Shown here piece by piece: positions 9,288 through 17,755 of a stretch of DNA of 64,000 bases. The position numbers were made by a program, and so were the translations under genes. The first letter of the stretch is position 1. Every line of letters begins with the position of its first letter. The stretch comes from Roseomonas fluvialis (GTDB taxonomy: Bacteria; Pseudomonadota; Alphaproteobacteria; Acetobacterales; Acetobacteraceae): contig NZ_AP025637.1 of the NCBI RefSeq assembly GCF_022846615.1, positions 186,001 through 250,000 on the forward strand, in the 5' to 3' direction. Below the pieces are notes generated by a model. That model was not told where the DNA came from and made no database searches. It was given only the letters and a program-made list of their open reading frames with translations.

Positions 9288-10543
9288 TGACCACCCCCTT
9301 CTCCCTGCCGATCCAGGTGGTCGAGGCCGGCCCCTTCACCGCCTGGCTGGTCGAGGACCAGTCCGTCCCGGTCGTCTCGCTCTCCTGGTCCTGGCCGGGT
9401 GGCGCGGCGCGCGACCCGGCCGGCCAGGACGGCACCATGGCGATGGCCGCCGCCCTGCTGATGGAAGGTGCGGGCGACCTGCGTGCGCTGGCCTTCCAGG
9501 ATGCGCTGCGCGATGACGCGATCGGCCTGTCCTTCTCGGCCGGGCGGGACAGCTTCGAAGCCGGCTTCCGCTGTCTGTCCGATGCCCTGCCCGAGGCCCT
9601 GCGCCTTGCACGACTGGCCATGACGGCGCCGCGCTTCGATGCCGATGCGGTGGAACGCGTGCGCGCACGCGCCATCGCCGGCGCGCGGCAGTCGCTGGAA
9701 ACCCCGCGCGGCCAGGCCGGCCGCGGCTTCTGGCAGTCCGCCTTCCCGACCCACCCGGCCGGGCGGCCGGCCACCGGCACGGCGGAAACGCTCGCCGCCG
9801 TGACGGCCGAGGGCATGCGCGCGGGGCTTGCCGCGCAGTTGCGGCGGGACGGCGTGCTGGTCGCCGCCGCCGGTGCCATCACCCCCGCGCAGCTGCGCGC
9901 CATCCTGCCCGATCTGCTCGGCGCGCTGCCGGCCGGCGCGCCCGAGGAACCGCCGCGCCTGACCGCCTTCACCGAATTCGGCCGCCAGGTGCTCGCGGTG
10001 CCCAGCCCGCAATCGCAGATCATCCTGGGCCAGCCGGGCATCGCGCCGAACGATGCGGATTGGGAAGCCGCGCAGATCGTGCTGCGCATCCTGGGCGGGG
10101 GCGGCTTCTCCTCCCGGCTGATGGAAGCCGTGCGCGTGCAGCGCGGCCTGACCTATGGCATCGGCGTCGGTCTCGACAGCCTGTTCGGTGGCGGGGTCAT
10201 CACCTGCGGCTTCGCCACCGAGAATGCCCGCGTGGCGGAGGCGCTGGAGGTCACGAAGTCGGTGTGGTCCGACCTGGCCGCCCGCGGCCCGACCGCGGCG
10301 GAGCTGGAGGAAGCGGTTGCCTTCCTGACCGGCTCCCTGCCGCTGCAGTTCACCGACAGCCGGCGCATCGCCGCCACGCTGCTCGCGATGCGGCGCAACA
10401 ACCGCGCGGTCGACTGGCTGGACGGGCGCAACGCGCGCCTGCAGGCCATCACGCCCGCGAAGGCGACCGAGGTGGCCGCGCGCCTGCTGCGACCGGACGC
10501 GATCGCCGTGACCATCGCAGGGCAGCCTCAGGGGATCCTGTAG
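9287..10543 (+). CDS. M16 family peptidase homologue, non-catalytic partner
   Basis: This 418-residue M16 protein lacks the HxxEH zinc motif; the corresponding segment reads GGAARDPAGQDGTMAMAAALLMEGA. It should therefore be the structural partner of the upstream catalytic subunit, as in heterodimeric M16B peptidases. No clear signal peptide is seen, unlike its partner. The C-terminal QRGLTYGIG segment, conserved in M16 B-subunits, is present near residue 285. The ATG overlaps the previous TGA by one base (TGATG); a GTG three bases earlier is also possible. Substrate unknown. Confidence 0.88.
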   Translation: MTTPFSLPIQVVEAGPFTAWLVEDQSVPVVSLSWSWPGGAARDPAGQDGTMAMAAALLMEGAGDLRALAFQDALRDDAIGLSFSAGRDSFEAGFRCLSDALPEALRLARLAMTAPRFDADAVERVRARAIAGARQSLETPRGQAGRGFWQSAFPTHPAGRPATGTAETLAAVTAEGMRAGLAAQLRRDGVLVAAAGAITPAQLRAILPDLLGALPAGAPEEPPRLTAFTEFGRQVLAVPSPQSQIILGQPGIAPNDADWEAAQIVLRILGGGGFSSRLMEAVRVQRGLTYGIGVGLDSLFGGGVITCGFATENARVAEALEVTKSVWSDLAARGPTAAELEEAVAFLTGSLPLQFTDSRRIAATLLAMRRNNRAVDWLDGRNARLQAITPAKATEVAARLLRPDAIAVTIAGQPQGIL

Positions 10544-10580
10544 CCGCCGTCCGGGGGCTCGGTCTCCGGGGGAATGCACC

Positions 10581-10604
10581 GCCCGGCGCCTGCGGGCGCC
10601 GGGC
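10581..10604 (+). terminator. Perfect 10-bp hairpin after the M16 operon
   Basis: A perfect 10-base inverted repeat (arm GCCCGGCGCC) encloses a TGCG tetraloop 38 bases after the second M16 stop. It lies between convergent genes (M16 operon and the FecR-domain gene), where a bidirectional terminator is expected. No T-run follows on either strand, so Rho-independent action is uncertain; it could equally protect mRNA 3' ends. Confidence 0.5.
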
Positions 10605-10738
10605 AGCAGCCTTCGCGCCGCCTGGTCTGCTGGCGGTGGCGAGCGTCGGCGCCGGACGCCCGGAGCGGACCATAGCCGACCGAAGCGCCAGATCGCGCCG
10701 CGGCCCTGGTCGCGACCGGGGCCGTCCCCACGCGACGT

Positions 10739-11350
10739 TCAGGTCGCGCCCACCAGTGCGAGCGCCCGGGCAATGCGCGGCGCACCCCATTCCCTGACCG
10801 GGCCGGGCGCCCCGTTGGGCGCCACATCGACGCCCTGGCCCTCGCCGAGCGGGACCGTGCCGCCGGCGGTGCGCACCTCGACCCGGCCGCGCGCCACGAA
10901 CACCGCCTGCACGCCGTCCAGCACGCCGGCAAAGAAACGTGTGCCGCGCACGCCGATATGCGCCCAGGGCAGCGTCACATCGACCGGCGCGGGGCGTTCG
11001 CTACGCGGGATGTCGAGCAGCAGCGCGCCGCCGAAGCCGCGCAGCGAGGTGCCCGGGCGCGGGCCGCGCAGCGCCAGCGCATCGACGCGCAGCGCGGCAT
11101 TCTCGCCCATGCGGAGCTCGAGCCCGCCGTCGAGCCGGCAGGCGAGCCGCGCGGCGGGACCGGTGGTCAGCAGATCCTCCATCAGCACCGGCGCATCGGG
11201 CGCGAGGGGGCGCGGCGCCTCGCCGCTGAACAGCGCCGCGGCGGCGCCGGTCAGGGCGGTCACCTCGCCCACGCGGATGCGCTGCGACAGGGCCGGGCGC
11301 GGCAGGACGAGCAGCGCCGGGGCCAGCAGCAAGTGGCGGCGGTCAGCCAT
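10739..11350 (-). CDS. FecR-domain secreted protein
   Basis: The 203-residue product has a signal peptide (LLLAPALLVLPRPALS, residues 6-22) followed by a FecR-type beta-rich domain. The key segments are VGEVTALTGAAAAL near residue 27, the TGPAARL...GLELRMGENAALRVD stretch and the THIGVRGTRF-like segment AHIGVRGTRFF near 132, which is diagnostic of the fold. Without a membrane anchor or a neighbouring sigma factor or TonB receptor it is not a classical FecR anti-sigma factor. It resembles the stand-alone periplasmic FecR-domain proteins of alphaproteobacteria, whose role is unknown. Confidence 0.82.
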   Translation of the reverse strand: MADRRHLLLAPALLVLPRPALSQRIRVGEVTALTGAAAALFSGEAPRPLAPDAPVLMEDLLTTGPAARLACRLDGGLELRMGENAALRVDALALRGPRPGTSLRGFGGALLLDIPRSERPAPVDVTLPWAHIGVRGTRFFAGVLDGVQAVFVARGRVEVRTAGGTVPLGEGQGVDVAPNGAPGPVREWGAPRIARALALVGAT

Positions 11351-11358
11351 GGCGGGAT

Positions 11359-11397
11359 CCTAGAGCAGATCCTGATCAGATGGACTCATCTGATCGG
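11359..11397 (+). repeat. Dispersed palindromic repeat, copy 1
   Basis: The element begins CTAGAGCAG and contains a perfect 9-base inverted repeat (GATCAGATG / CATCTGATC) around a GACT loop. It matches the reverse complement of 35324-35362 with four mismatches in 39 bases. It sits just upstream of the FecR-domain gene start. Short palindromic elements of this type are often scattered between genes in alphaproteobacterial chromosomes. Confidence 0.8.
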
Positions 11398-11470
11398 GTG
11401 ACGATGCGCGTGAGAGCGATCGGCCAGAGGTGTTTCAGCGAGCCGAGGCGAGCGGAGCCGACGCTACACG

Positions 11471-11510
11471 AGATCCCCTGTCTGATGGAATCGCCTGGTC
11501 GGGCGAAGAT
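11471..11510 (+). repeat. Dispersed palindromic repeat, degenerate copy 2
   Basis: This stretch (starting CTACACGAGATCCC and ending CTGGTCGGG) aligns along its length with copy 1, but with a mutated palindrome: the left arm CTGATG survives while the right arm is altered. Its similarity to copy 1 in the same orientation suggests a decayed tandem copy. Confidence 0.6.
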
Positions 11511-11717
11511 ACGGGCGAAAACAGAGGGTTCGTGCCGCAGCGGGTTGCCAACGCGAGCGGCAGTGGCGCTGGCGCGTCGTCCGACCTCTCGGCACCGGCA
11601 CCGGCCTGCTCGCCGCCCCGGCCATTCATCCAGGGTCCTGCCGTCGGGTCGCCGGGCCCGTGCCGTCCGACCGGCCCGCGCGCCACCGGGCGGGGCGTGC
11701 CGCCTGAAGTGCGCCGG

Positions 11718-13775
11718 TCAGCCGGCCTCCGCGCGCGTCGCGATGGCCTGCAGCACGATCCCCTCGGTCAGGATCTGCGGCAGCACGACCGGCGCCGCGC
11801 CGCCCGCCGGGTAGAACAGATACAGCGGCACGCCGTCGCGCTGGTGCGCGCGCAGCAGGGCGGTGATCGCGGCGTCGCCGCGCGTCCAGTCACCGGTCAG
11901 ATAGGCCACGCGCCGGTCCGCGAAGGCGCGCTGCACGCCCTCGGTCGCGAGTGCCATGCGTTCGTTCACCTTGCAGGTGATGCACCAGGCGGCGGTGAGG
12001 TTGATGAAGACCGGCCGGCCCTCGGCGCGGAGCGCGGCGACCCGCGCTTCCGACCAGGCCTCGCCGGTGGCATCGGCGGCCCGCGCGGCTGCCGGGCGTG
12101 CACCCTGCACCAGCGGCAACAGCGCCAGGGCACCGACCACGGCCGCCGCGGCGGCGACGCGGCCGACCCGCCCACCGGCCGCCTGCGCCAGGCCCCAGGC
12201 CCAGGCCCCAAAGCCGATCAGCACGCCCCCCAGCAGCACCGCCAGCACGGCCGACGGCCCGGCCTGCTCGGCCAGCACCCAGACCAGCCAGGCGGCCGCG
12301 GCGTACATCGGGAAGGCCAGGCCCTGCTTCAGTCGGTCCATCCAGGCGCCGGGCCGCGGCAGCAGGCGTGCGAGACCCGGTGCCACGCCCAGCAGCGCAT
12401 AGGGCAGCGCCATGCCCAGGCCGAGTGCGGCAAAGACCGTCAGCGCCCCGGCCGTGCCCATGGTCATCGCGGCGCCGATCGCGGCGGCCATGAAGGGCGC
12501 CGTGCAGGGCGTCGCGACCAGGACCGCCAAGGCCCCGGTGAAGAACGACCCCGCATGCCCGCCCTGCGCCGCCAGGCCCGCCCCGGCCGAGGCCGGTCCG
12601 CGCACCGCGAAGACGCCGGACAGGTTCAGCCCGACCGCGAGCATCAACCAGGCCATGCCGGCGACGAAGACTGGCTGGGTGAACTGGAAGCCCCAACCCG
12701 CCACGCCGCCTGCCGCGCGCAGCCCCACCAGCAGCCCGCCGAGAGCGACGAAGGACAGCACCACCCCCGCCGTATAGGACGCGGCATGGGCGCGCACCTG
12801 GCCCTGCGCTGCGCCCGACAGCCGCGCGATACCCACGGCCTTCATGGCCAGGATGGGGAAGACGCACGGCATCAGGTTCAGCAGCAGCCCGCCAAGTGCC
12901 GCCAGCAGCGCCGCCTGACCGAGCGGCAGCGTGGCAGGGCCGGCGGGCACGGCACCGGGCGGGGCCGAGACCACGTAGGCGCCGCGTACCCCCGCCGCGT
13001 CGGTGATGGCGACGACACCGGCGACCGGGTCTGGCAGCGACGAGCCCTGGCCGCGCACGAGCGCCAGGCGCAGCGCGCCATCCGTGACGCTCATCACCTG
13101 CGGCGCGGCATTGTCGATCACGCCCTGGTCGATCGGGAAGAAGTAGGCGGCGCGCACCGCGCCGGGGGCGATGGCCGGGCCGCTGACCTCGATCGCGCCG
13201 GTGGCCCCGGCGAAGCCGATCCGCGCGGCGAAGGGGCCGGGGCGGGGTTCGGCAGCCTCGGCGGCGGCGAACACGGGGGTATTCGCAGGGCGGGGCGTTG
13301 CCTCGACCGGGATGTCGATGCGGAAGGCGCCTTCCTCGGGGATGCAGACCTGCTCGCAGACCAGCCATTCGCCGCGGGCCTCGATGGTCAGCACGTCGCC
13401 CGGGCGCATCGCAGCGGGGGCGGTGACCGGAATGATGAAGACCGGTTCGCCCTCGTAGCCGAAATTCACCAAGGGGCCGAAGGGGATGCGCTGGGGTGCG
13501 GGGAAGCGCATCGGCGCGGCGGTCGCACCCTCGGGCAAGTCGAGCGTGACCTGCGGCGCCTGGCCAGCATCCCCGGGGTTCACCCAATAGGTATGCCAGC
13601 CGGGGGCGAGGCGCTGGCGCAGCGCCAGGCGAAACGCCTGGCCGGGGGTGATTTGCGCGTGGTCGGCGATGAGCGTGACGGTGGCGCGCGGGGAGGCGAC
13701 GGGCAGCGATTCCAGGGCGCGCGCCGCGGGGGCGGACGTGACCAGCGCGAGGATCAGGGCGAGCAGCCGCAACAT
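11718..13775 (-). CDS. DsbD/ScsB-type thiol:disulfide interchange protein
   Basis: This membrane protein carries electrons from cytoplasmic thioredoxin to the periplasm. From the ATG at 13775 (685 residues) it has a signal peptide, a periplasmic N-terminal domain with paired cysteines (WLVCEQVCIPEEG), and an eight-span DsbD core with the two redox cysteines in LMPCVFPI and ATPCTAPF. A C-terminal thioredoxin domain carries C598-I-T-C601 in AAWCITC. All three redox modules are present. An upstream in-frame start adds 28 residues lacking signal character. It stands alone; its periplasmic partner is not in the window. Downstream of hppA, it is separated from it by a strong terminator. Confidence 0.9.
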   Translation of the reverse strand: MLRLLALILALVTSAPAARALESLPVASPRATVTLIADHAQITPGQAFRLALRQRLAPGWHTYWVNPGDAGQAPQVTLDLPEGATAAPMRFPAPQRIPFGPLVNFGYEGEPVFIIPVTAPAAMRPGDVLTIEARGEWLVCEQVCIPEEGAFRIDIPVEATPRPANTPVFAAAEAAEPRPGPFAARIGFAGATGAIEVSGPAIAPGAVRAAYFFPIDQGVIDNAAPQVMSVTDGALRLALVRGQGSSLPDPVAGVVAITDAAGVRGAYVVSAPPGAVPAGPATLPLGQAALLAALGGLLLNLMPCVFPILAMKAVGIARLSGAAQGQVRAHAASYTAGVVLSFVALGGLLVGLRAAGGVAGWGFQFTQPVFVAGMAWLMLAVGLNLSGVFAVRGPASAGAGLAAQGGHAGSFFTGALAVLVATPCTAPFMAAAIGAAMTMGTAGALTVFAALGLGMALPYALLGVAPGLARLLPRPGAWMDRLKQGLAFPMYAAAAWLVWVLAEQAGPSAVLAVLLGGVLIGFGAWAWGLAQAAGGRVGRVAAAAAVVGALALLPLVQGARPAAARAADATGEAWSEARVAALRAEGRPVFINLTAAWCITCKVNERMALATEGVQRAFADRRVAYLTGDWTRGDAAITALLRAHQRDGVPLYLFYPAGGAAPVVLPQILTEGIVLQAIATRAEAG

Positions 13776-13822
13776 GGGTCCAATCAAGGCCCGCGACGGC
13801 TCCGGTGCAACCCCGAAGACGC

Positions 13823-13852
13823 GAAAAGGGCCGGCGGATCGCTCCGCCGGTC
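13823..13852 (-). terminator. Rho-independent terminator of hppA
   Basis: Read on the minus strand, a 10-pair stem (GACCGGCGGA / TCCGCCGGCC, one G-T pair) with a GCGA loop is followed by CTTTTCG. It lies 168-197 bases past the hppA stop and before the DsbD start, so it should insulate the two genes. The intervening sequence is the structured repeat annotated separately. Confidence 0.75.
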
Positions 13853-13907
13853 CATTCACGCGCCGTCCGCCGCCCCCCCCCTTTGCCGCCCGAGGCCTTG
13901 CCTGGGG

Positions 13908-14011
13908 CTGGGAGCGCCAGGCGCGACCGCGCCCAGACCACCCTCAGCCGCTGGCGCACCAGTGCATGGCGCGTAAGCCAAGCACGCGGATGCGTGCGCC
14001 GGCGCTTGAGG
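13908..14011 (-). repeat. Structured intergenic repeat, copy A
   Basis: This is one copy of a dispersed element seen also near 29.7 and 63.2 kb. It contains GCGCGACCGCGCCCA, GGCGCACCAG and AAGCCAAGCAC blocks and ends in a hairpin, GCACGC-GGAT-GCGTGC (13982-13997), whose GGAT loop is kept in copy B with a different stem. A second inverted pair, GCGCCAG / CTGGCGC, lies in the left half. It occupies the 3' untranslated region of hppA. Confidence 0.7.
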
Positions 14012-14019
14012 CCAACAAA

Positions 14020-16143
14020 CTAACTATGCGCCAGCATCGCCAGCAGCAGCAGTGCCACGATGTTGGTGATCTTGATCATCGGGTTCACGGCGGGGCCCGC
14101 CGTGTCCTTGTAGGGGTCACCCACCGTGTCGCCGGTCACCGCCGCCTTGTGCGCGTCGGAGCCCTTGCCGCCATGGTGCCCGTCCTCGATGTACTTCTTC
14201 GCGTTGTCCCAGGCGCCACCGCCGGTGGTCATGGAGACGGCCACGAAGAAGCCGGTGACGATCACGCCCAGCAGCATCGCGCCGAGGGCTTCGAAGGCCG
14301 CAGCCTTCCCGCCGATCGCGAGGATGCCGAAATACACCACCAGCGGCGAGAGCACCGGCAGCAGCGAGGGGATGATCATCTCCTTGATCGCCGCCTTGGT
14401 CAGCATGTCCACCGCGCGGCCGTAGTCCGGCTTCTCGGTGCCTTCCATGATGCCCGGCTTTTCCTTGAACTGGCGCCGGACTTCCTCGACCACGCTCATC
14501 GCCGCGCGGCCCACCGCCGTCATCGCCATGCCGCCGAACAGGTAGGGCAGCATGCCGCCGAACAGCAGGCCGACGACCACGTAGGGGTTGGACAGCGAGA
14601 AGGTCAGCGACCCCATGCCCTGGAAGTACGGGTACTGCGCGGCGTTCGCCGCGAAATACGCGAGGTCCTGGGTATAGGCCGCGAACAGCACCACCGCGCC
14701 GAGCGCGGCGGACCCGATCGCATAGCCCTTGGTCACCGCCTTGGTGGTGTTGCCGACGGCGTCGAGCGCGTCCGTGGTCTGGCGGATTTCCTTGGGCAGC
14801 CCGGCCATCTCGGCAATGCCGCCGGCATTGTCCGTCACCGGCCCGAAGGCATCGAGCGCGACCACCATGCCGGCGAGTGCGAGCATCGTCGTGACCGCGA
14901 TGGCGATGCCGTAGAGCCCCGCCAGCCCATAGGCGATCAGGATGCCGAAAATGATCACCAGCGCGGGCAGCGCCGTCGATTCCATCGACACCGCCAGGCC
15001 GCGGATCACATTGGTGCCGTGACCGGTCACCGAGGATTCCGCAATCGCCTTCACCGGCCGGAAGTTCGTGCCGGTGTAGTATTCGGTGATCCAGATGATC
15101 AGCGCGGTCACGATAAGCCCGACCGCGCCGCACAGGAACAGCGAGAAGGCGCCAAAGGAGGCCCCCGCCGCGGTCGCGGTGCCGAAGCCGAATATCATGT
15201 AGGACAGCGGCAGCAGCGCCACCAGCGACAGCGCGCCGGTCACCGCGAAGCCGCGATACATCGCCCCCATGATGTTGTTGCTCGCCGGCAGCTTCACGAA
15301 ATACGTGCCGACGATGGACGTCACCACGCAGACCGCGCCGATCGCCAGCGGGAAGATCATCCCCGCCTTCAGAAAGGGCGTACCAGCGAAGGCGATGGCG
15401 GCCAGCACCATCGTCGCCACCATGGTGACGGCATAGGTTTCGAACAGGTCGGCCGCCATGCCGGCGCAGTCGCCCACGTTGTCGCCCACATTGTCGGCGA
15501 TGGTGGCGGGGTTGCGGGGGTCGTCCTCGGGGATGCCGGCCTCGACCTTGCCGACCATGTCGCCGCCGACGTCGGCGCCCTTGGTGAAGATGCCGCCGCC
15601 CAGCCGGGCGAAGATCGAGATCAGCGAGGCACCGAAGCCCAGCGCCACCAGCGCGTCGATGACCGTGCGGTCATTGGGTTCCAGCCCGCCGATGACGACC
15701 AGCAGGAAGAAGTAGACCGCCACGCCCAGCAGCGCGCCGCCGGCCACCAGCATGCCGGTGATGGCCCCCGACTTGAACGCGACATCCAGCCCACCTGCCA
15801 GCGACACCGTGGACGCCTGTGCCGTCCGCAGGTTGGCGCGCACCGAGACGTTCATGCCGATGAAGCCCGCAGCCCCCGACAGCACCGCGCCCAGCAGGAA
15901 GCCGATCGCGACCGTGATGCCGAGCCGCCAGGCCACCAGCACGAACAGCACCGCGCCGACGATGGCGATGGTGGTGTATTGCCGCTTCAGATAAGCGTTC
16001 GCGCCTTCCTGGATCGCCTTCGCGATTTCCTGCATGCGCTCGTTGCCCGGATCGCGCGACAGCACGTCCTTGGCGGTGATGACGCCGTAGGCGATGGACA
16101 ACGCCCCGAGCGCGATCACGATGATCAGCCAAACGGTCAGCAA
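14020..16143 (-). CDS. hppA: K+-independent H+-translocating membrane pyrophosphatase
   Basis: HppA hydrolyses pyrophosphate and pumps protons out of the cytoplasm. The 707-residue protein has about 16 membrane spans and the diagnostic pyrophosphate-binding loops [18 protein letters not shown] and [20 protein letters not shown]. The position that decides ion dependence reads GNTTKA (Lys near residue 463), which marks the K+-independent H+-pumping class. The start is a TTG eight bases after a strong GGGGGAG Shine-Dalgarno; no ATG fits as well. It is downstream of bla and ppa on the same strand, so membrane and soluble pyrophosphatases are clustered. Confidence 0.95.
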   Translation of the reverse strand: MLTVWLIIVIALGALSIAYGVITAKDVLSRDPGNERMQEIAKAIQEGANAYLKRQYTTIAIVGAVLFVLVAWRLGITVAIGFLLGAVLSGAAGFIGMNVSVRANLRTAQASTVSLAGGLDVAFKSGAITGMLVAGGALLGVAVYFFLLVVIGGLEPNDRTVIDALVALGFGASLISIFARLGGGIFTKGADVGGDMVGKVEAGIPEDDPRNPATIADNVGDNVGDCAGMAADLFETYAVTMVATMVLAAIAFAGTPFLKAGMIFPLAIGAVCVVTSIVGTYFVKLPASNNIMGAMYRGFAVTGALSLVALLPLSYMIFGFGTATAAGASFGAFSLFLCGAVGLIVTALIIWITEYYTGTNFRPVKAIAESSVTGHGTNVIRGLAVSMESTALPALVIIFGILIAYGLAGLYGIAIAVTTMLALAGMVVALDAFGPVTDNAGGIAEMAGLPKEIRQTTDALDAVGNTTKAVTKGYAIGSAALGAVVLFAAYTQDLAYFAANAAQYPYFQGMGSLTFSLSNPYVVVGLLFGGMLPYLFGGMAMTAVGRAAMSVVEEVRRQFKEKPGIMEGTEKPDYGRAVDMLTKAAIKEMIIPSLLPVLSPLVVYFGILAIGGKAAAFEALGAMLLGVIVTGFFVAVSMTTGGGAWDNAKKYIEDGHHGGKGSDAHKAAVTGDTVGDPYKDTAGPAVNPMIKITNIVALLLLAMLAHS

Positions 16144-16276
16144 GTTCAGGACTCCCCCTTGGTCACAGGTACGGCGGGACGCCGTGACGGCCCGTCTCGT
16201 GCCCGTCTTGTGCAGGCGAGGGGGAGGCTAGAGGGGCCTCAGGGGTCGCGCAACGGCACAGGACGGCCCCGGGCGG

Positions 16277-17083
16277 TCAGAATCCGTCCCGGCCCGCGAA
16301 GAATTCGCCGAGGAAAGCATCCCGCGCCGCTGGGCCGGGAAACCCTGGCTCGGGCGGCCGCCCACGGGTGAGGCGGGCGAAGACCACCGTCCGGTCGCCC
16401 CGCCGCGCCCAGCCGACAAACCAGCCCGAGGGTTGCGCCGCATCGGCGCCGCGGGAGCGCGCACCGCCGGTCTTGCCGAAAACGCGCCAGCCATTGGGGT
16501 ATTCGCCTTGGTCGACCAGGGCCTCGGTCATGGCCCGGGCCTGGGCGGAGACCGGCAGTTCGCCACGCACCAGGCGCCCCAGGAAGGCCACCTGCTGCGC
16601 CGGCGTGATCTCGAGCGAGGAGCCGATCCAGGACCGCGCCAGCCCGTTCGCTCGGCCCGGATCGCCGGAGACATCCGCATTCCCGTAGCCGAAGTCGCTG
16701 ACGTATCGCCGCAACCGTGCCGCACCCAGCGCCTGTGTGATGCGTTGCGAATACCAGACCACCGAATGCCTCATCCAGGCCGCCGGGTCCGTGGCCCGAC
16801 GCCATTCCGGCAGCCAATCGGCATCGCCTGGGCGGAAGGGCAGCGCCGGGTGATGCGCATCGCGCAGGAAACCGGCGTCGAAGCCCATCAGCGCGAGCGG
16901 GATCTTGAAGGTCGAGGCCGGGGTCGCGCGCTGGTCGGGCTGGCCGTCGCGCCGCAGCGTGGCGCCGGTCGCGGCGTCCACCACCAGCGTGCAGACCGGC
17001 ACGGCGGCGGCGCCGGCGGGCCAGGCCACCGGGAGCGCCGCCAGCGCCTGCAGCGCCAGCCGGCGCCCCGGCGCAAGACTCAC
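16277..17083 (-). CDS. Class D (OXA-type) beta-lactamase family protein
   Basis: A serine hydrolase of the penicillin-binding/class D beta-lactamase group, 268 residues, exported by a signal peptide (residues 1-27, ending AGAAA). The class D motifs are all present and in order: Ser57-Thr-Phe-Lys60, Ser107-Val-Val, Tyr133-Gly-Asn and Lys204-Thr-Gly, with the SWIGSSLEI stretch near 151. It should hydrolyse or bind beta-lactams in the periplasm; substrate range is unknown. The start is a GTG whose last two bases overlap the ppa stop (GTGA), implying translational coupling. No mobile element flanks it, so it looks like a resident chromosomal gene. Confidence 0.9.
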   Translation of the reverse strand: MSLAPGRRLALQALAALPVAWPAGAAAVPVCTLVVDAATGATLRRDGQPDQRATPASTFKIPLALMGFDAGFLRDAHHPALPFRPGDADWLPEWRRATDPAAWMRHSVVWYSQRITQALGAARLRRYVSDFGYGNADVSGDPGRANGLARSWIGSSLEITPAQQVAFLGRLVRGELPVSAQARAMTEALVDQGEYPNGWRVFGKTGGARSRGADAAQPSGWFVGWARRGDRTVVFARLTRGRPPEPGFPGPAARDAFLGEFFAGRDGF

Positions 17084-17607
17084 GCCTGGGCCCGGGCGAT
17101 CGCCTCGGTGATCAGCCGGCGGGCCTCGTCGGCATCGCCCCAGCCGATGAACTTCACCCACTTGCCTGGTTCGAGGTCCTTGTAGTGTTCGAAGAAGTGC
17201 TGGATCTGCTCGATCGTGATGCGTGGCAGGTCGGTGTAGTTGTGGACGTGCTCGTAGCGCAGCGTCAGCTTGGGCACCGGCACGGCGATGATCTTCTCGT
17301 CCCCGCCGCCGTCATCTTCCATCTTCATCACGCCCACGGGGCGCACGCGGATGACGGCGCCGGCGATGATCGGACGGGTATTGGCCACCAGCACGTCGAT
17401 CGGGTCGCCATCCTCGCTCAGCGTATGCGGGATGAAGCCGTAATTGCCCGGGTAGCGCATGGGCGTGTGCAGGAAGCGGTCGACGAACAGCGTGCCCGCA
17501 GCCTTGTCCATCTCGTACTTGATCGGCTCACCGCCGATCGGCACCTCGACGATGACGTTGACGTCATGAGGTGGGTCCTTCCCGATGGGAATGGCGTCGA
17601 TGCGCAT
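17080..17607 (-). CDS. ppa: Soluble inorganic pyrophosphatase (family I)
   Basis: Cytoplasmic Ppa hydrolyses pyrophosphate from biosynthetic reactions. The 175-residue product has the family I pattern: [17 protein letters not shown] near residue 16, [21 protein letters not shown], the Asp cluster [10 protein letters not shown] and the C-terminal [16 protein letters not shown] start at the ATG at 17607; the open frame extends further upstream but only into the tandem-repeat region. It is the first gene of a unit that continues into the beta-lactamase gene by a GTGA overlap and then hppA. Confidence 0.96.
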   Translation of the reverse strand: MRIDAIPIGKDPPHDVNVIVEVPIGGEPIKYEMDKAAGTLFVDRFLHTPMRYPGNYGFIPHTLSEDGDPIDVLVANTRPIIAGAVIRVRPVGVMKMEDDGGGDEKIIAVPVPKLTLRYEHVHNYTDLPRITIEQIQHFFEHYKDLEPGKWVKFIGWGDADEARRLITEAIARAQA

Positions 17608-17660
17608 GGGTGCTCTCTCCGGGCCGAAGCGGCGCGCGCCTGTAGCAGAGCGGCCCCAGG

Positions 17661-17710
17661 GGCGGAAGCGGGGGCGGAAGCGGGGGCGGAAGCGGGGGGG
17701 CGGAAGCAGG
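17661..17710 (+). repeat. 12-bp tandem repeat in divergent promoter region
   Basis: Four near-identical units of GGCGGAAGCGGG (the third two bases longer, the last ending CAGG) fill the space between the divergent ppa and M20 peptidase starts, 46-95 bases ahead of the peptidase ATG and 54-103 ahead of ppa. The array could change length by slippage and so alter the spacing of promoter elements; that consequence is inference. Confidence 0.85.
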
Positions 17711-17755
17711 GGGCCGCGGGTTGCGCGGATCGCGCCCGCCGCCCAGGCTTGGCCC

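Larger units (their letters stand above)
11351..11717. other. Gene-free region carrying two copies of a palindromic repeat
   Basis: This 367-base gap lies upstream of the FecR-domain gene (minus strand) and downstream of the DsbD gene. It holds two copies of a short palindromic repeat (annotated separately) about 115 bases apart. Several frames are open here, but they are GC-driven, lack ribosome-binding sites and encode Arg/Pro/Ala-rich low-complexity sequence, so I call no gene. Confidence 0.6.

Noticed and set aside
11430..13976. 848-codon plus-strand frame opposite the DsbD gene
   Set aside because: Antisense shadow; the minus strand has a complete three-domain DsbD with all redox cysteines.
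13648..16371. 907-codon plus-strand frame opposite hppA
   Set aside because: Antisense shadow of hppA: low-complexity His/Arg/Gln-rich product with no domain and no ribosome-binding site.
16239..16817. Second minus-strand frame within the beta-lactamase gene
   Set aside because: It lacks the class D motifs, which are all found in the overlapping 16277-17083 frame.
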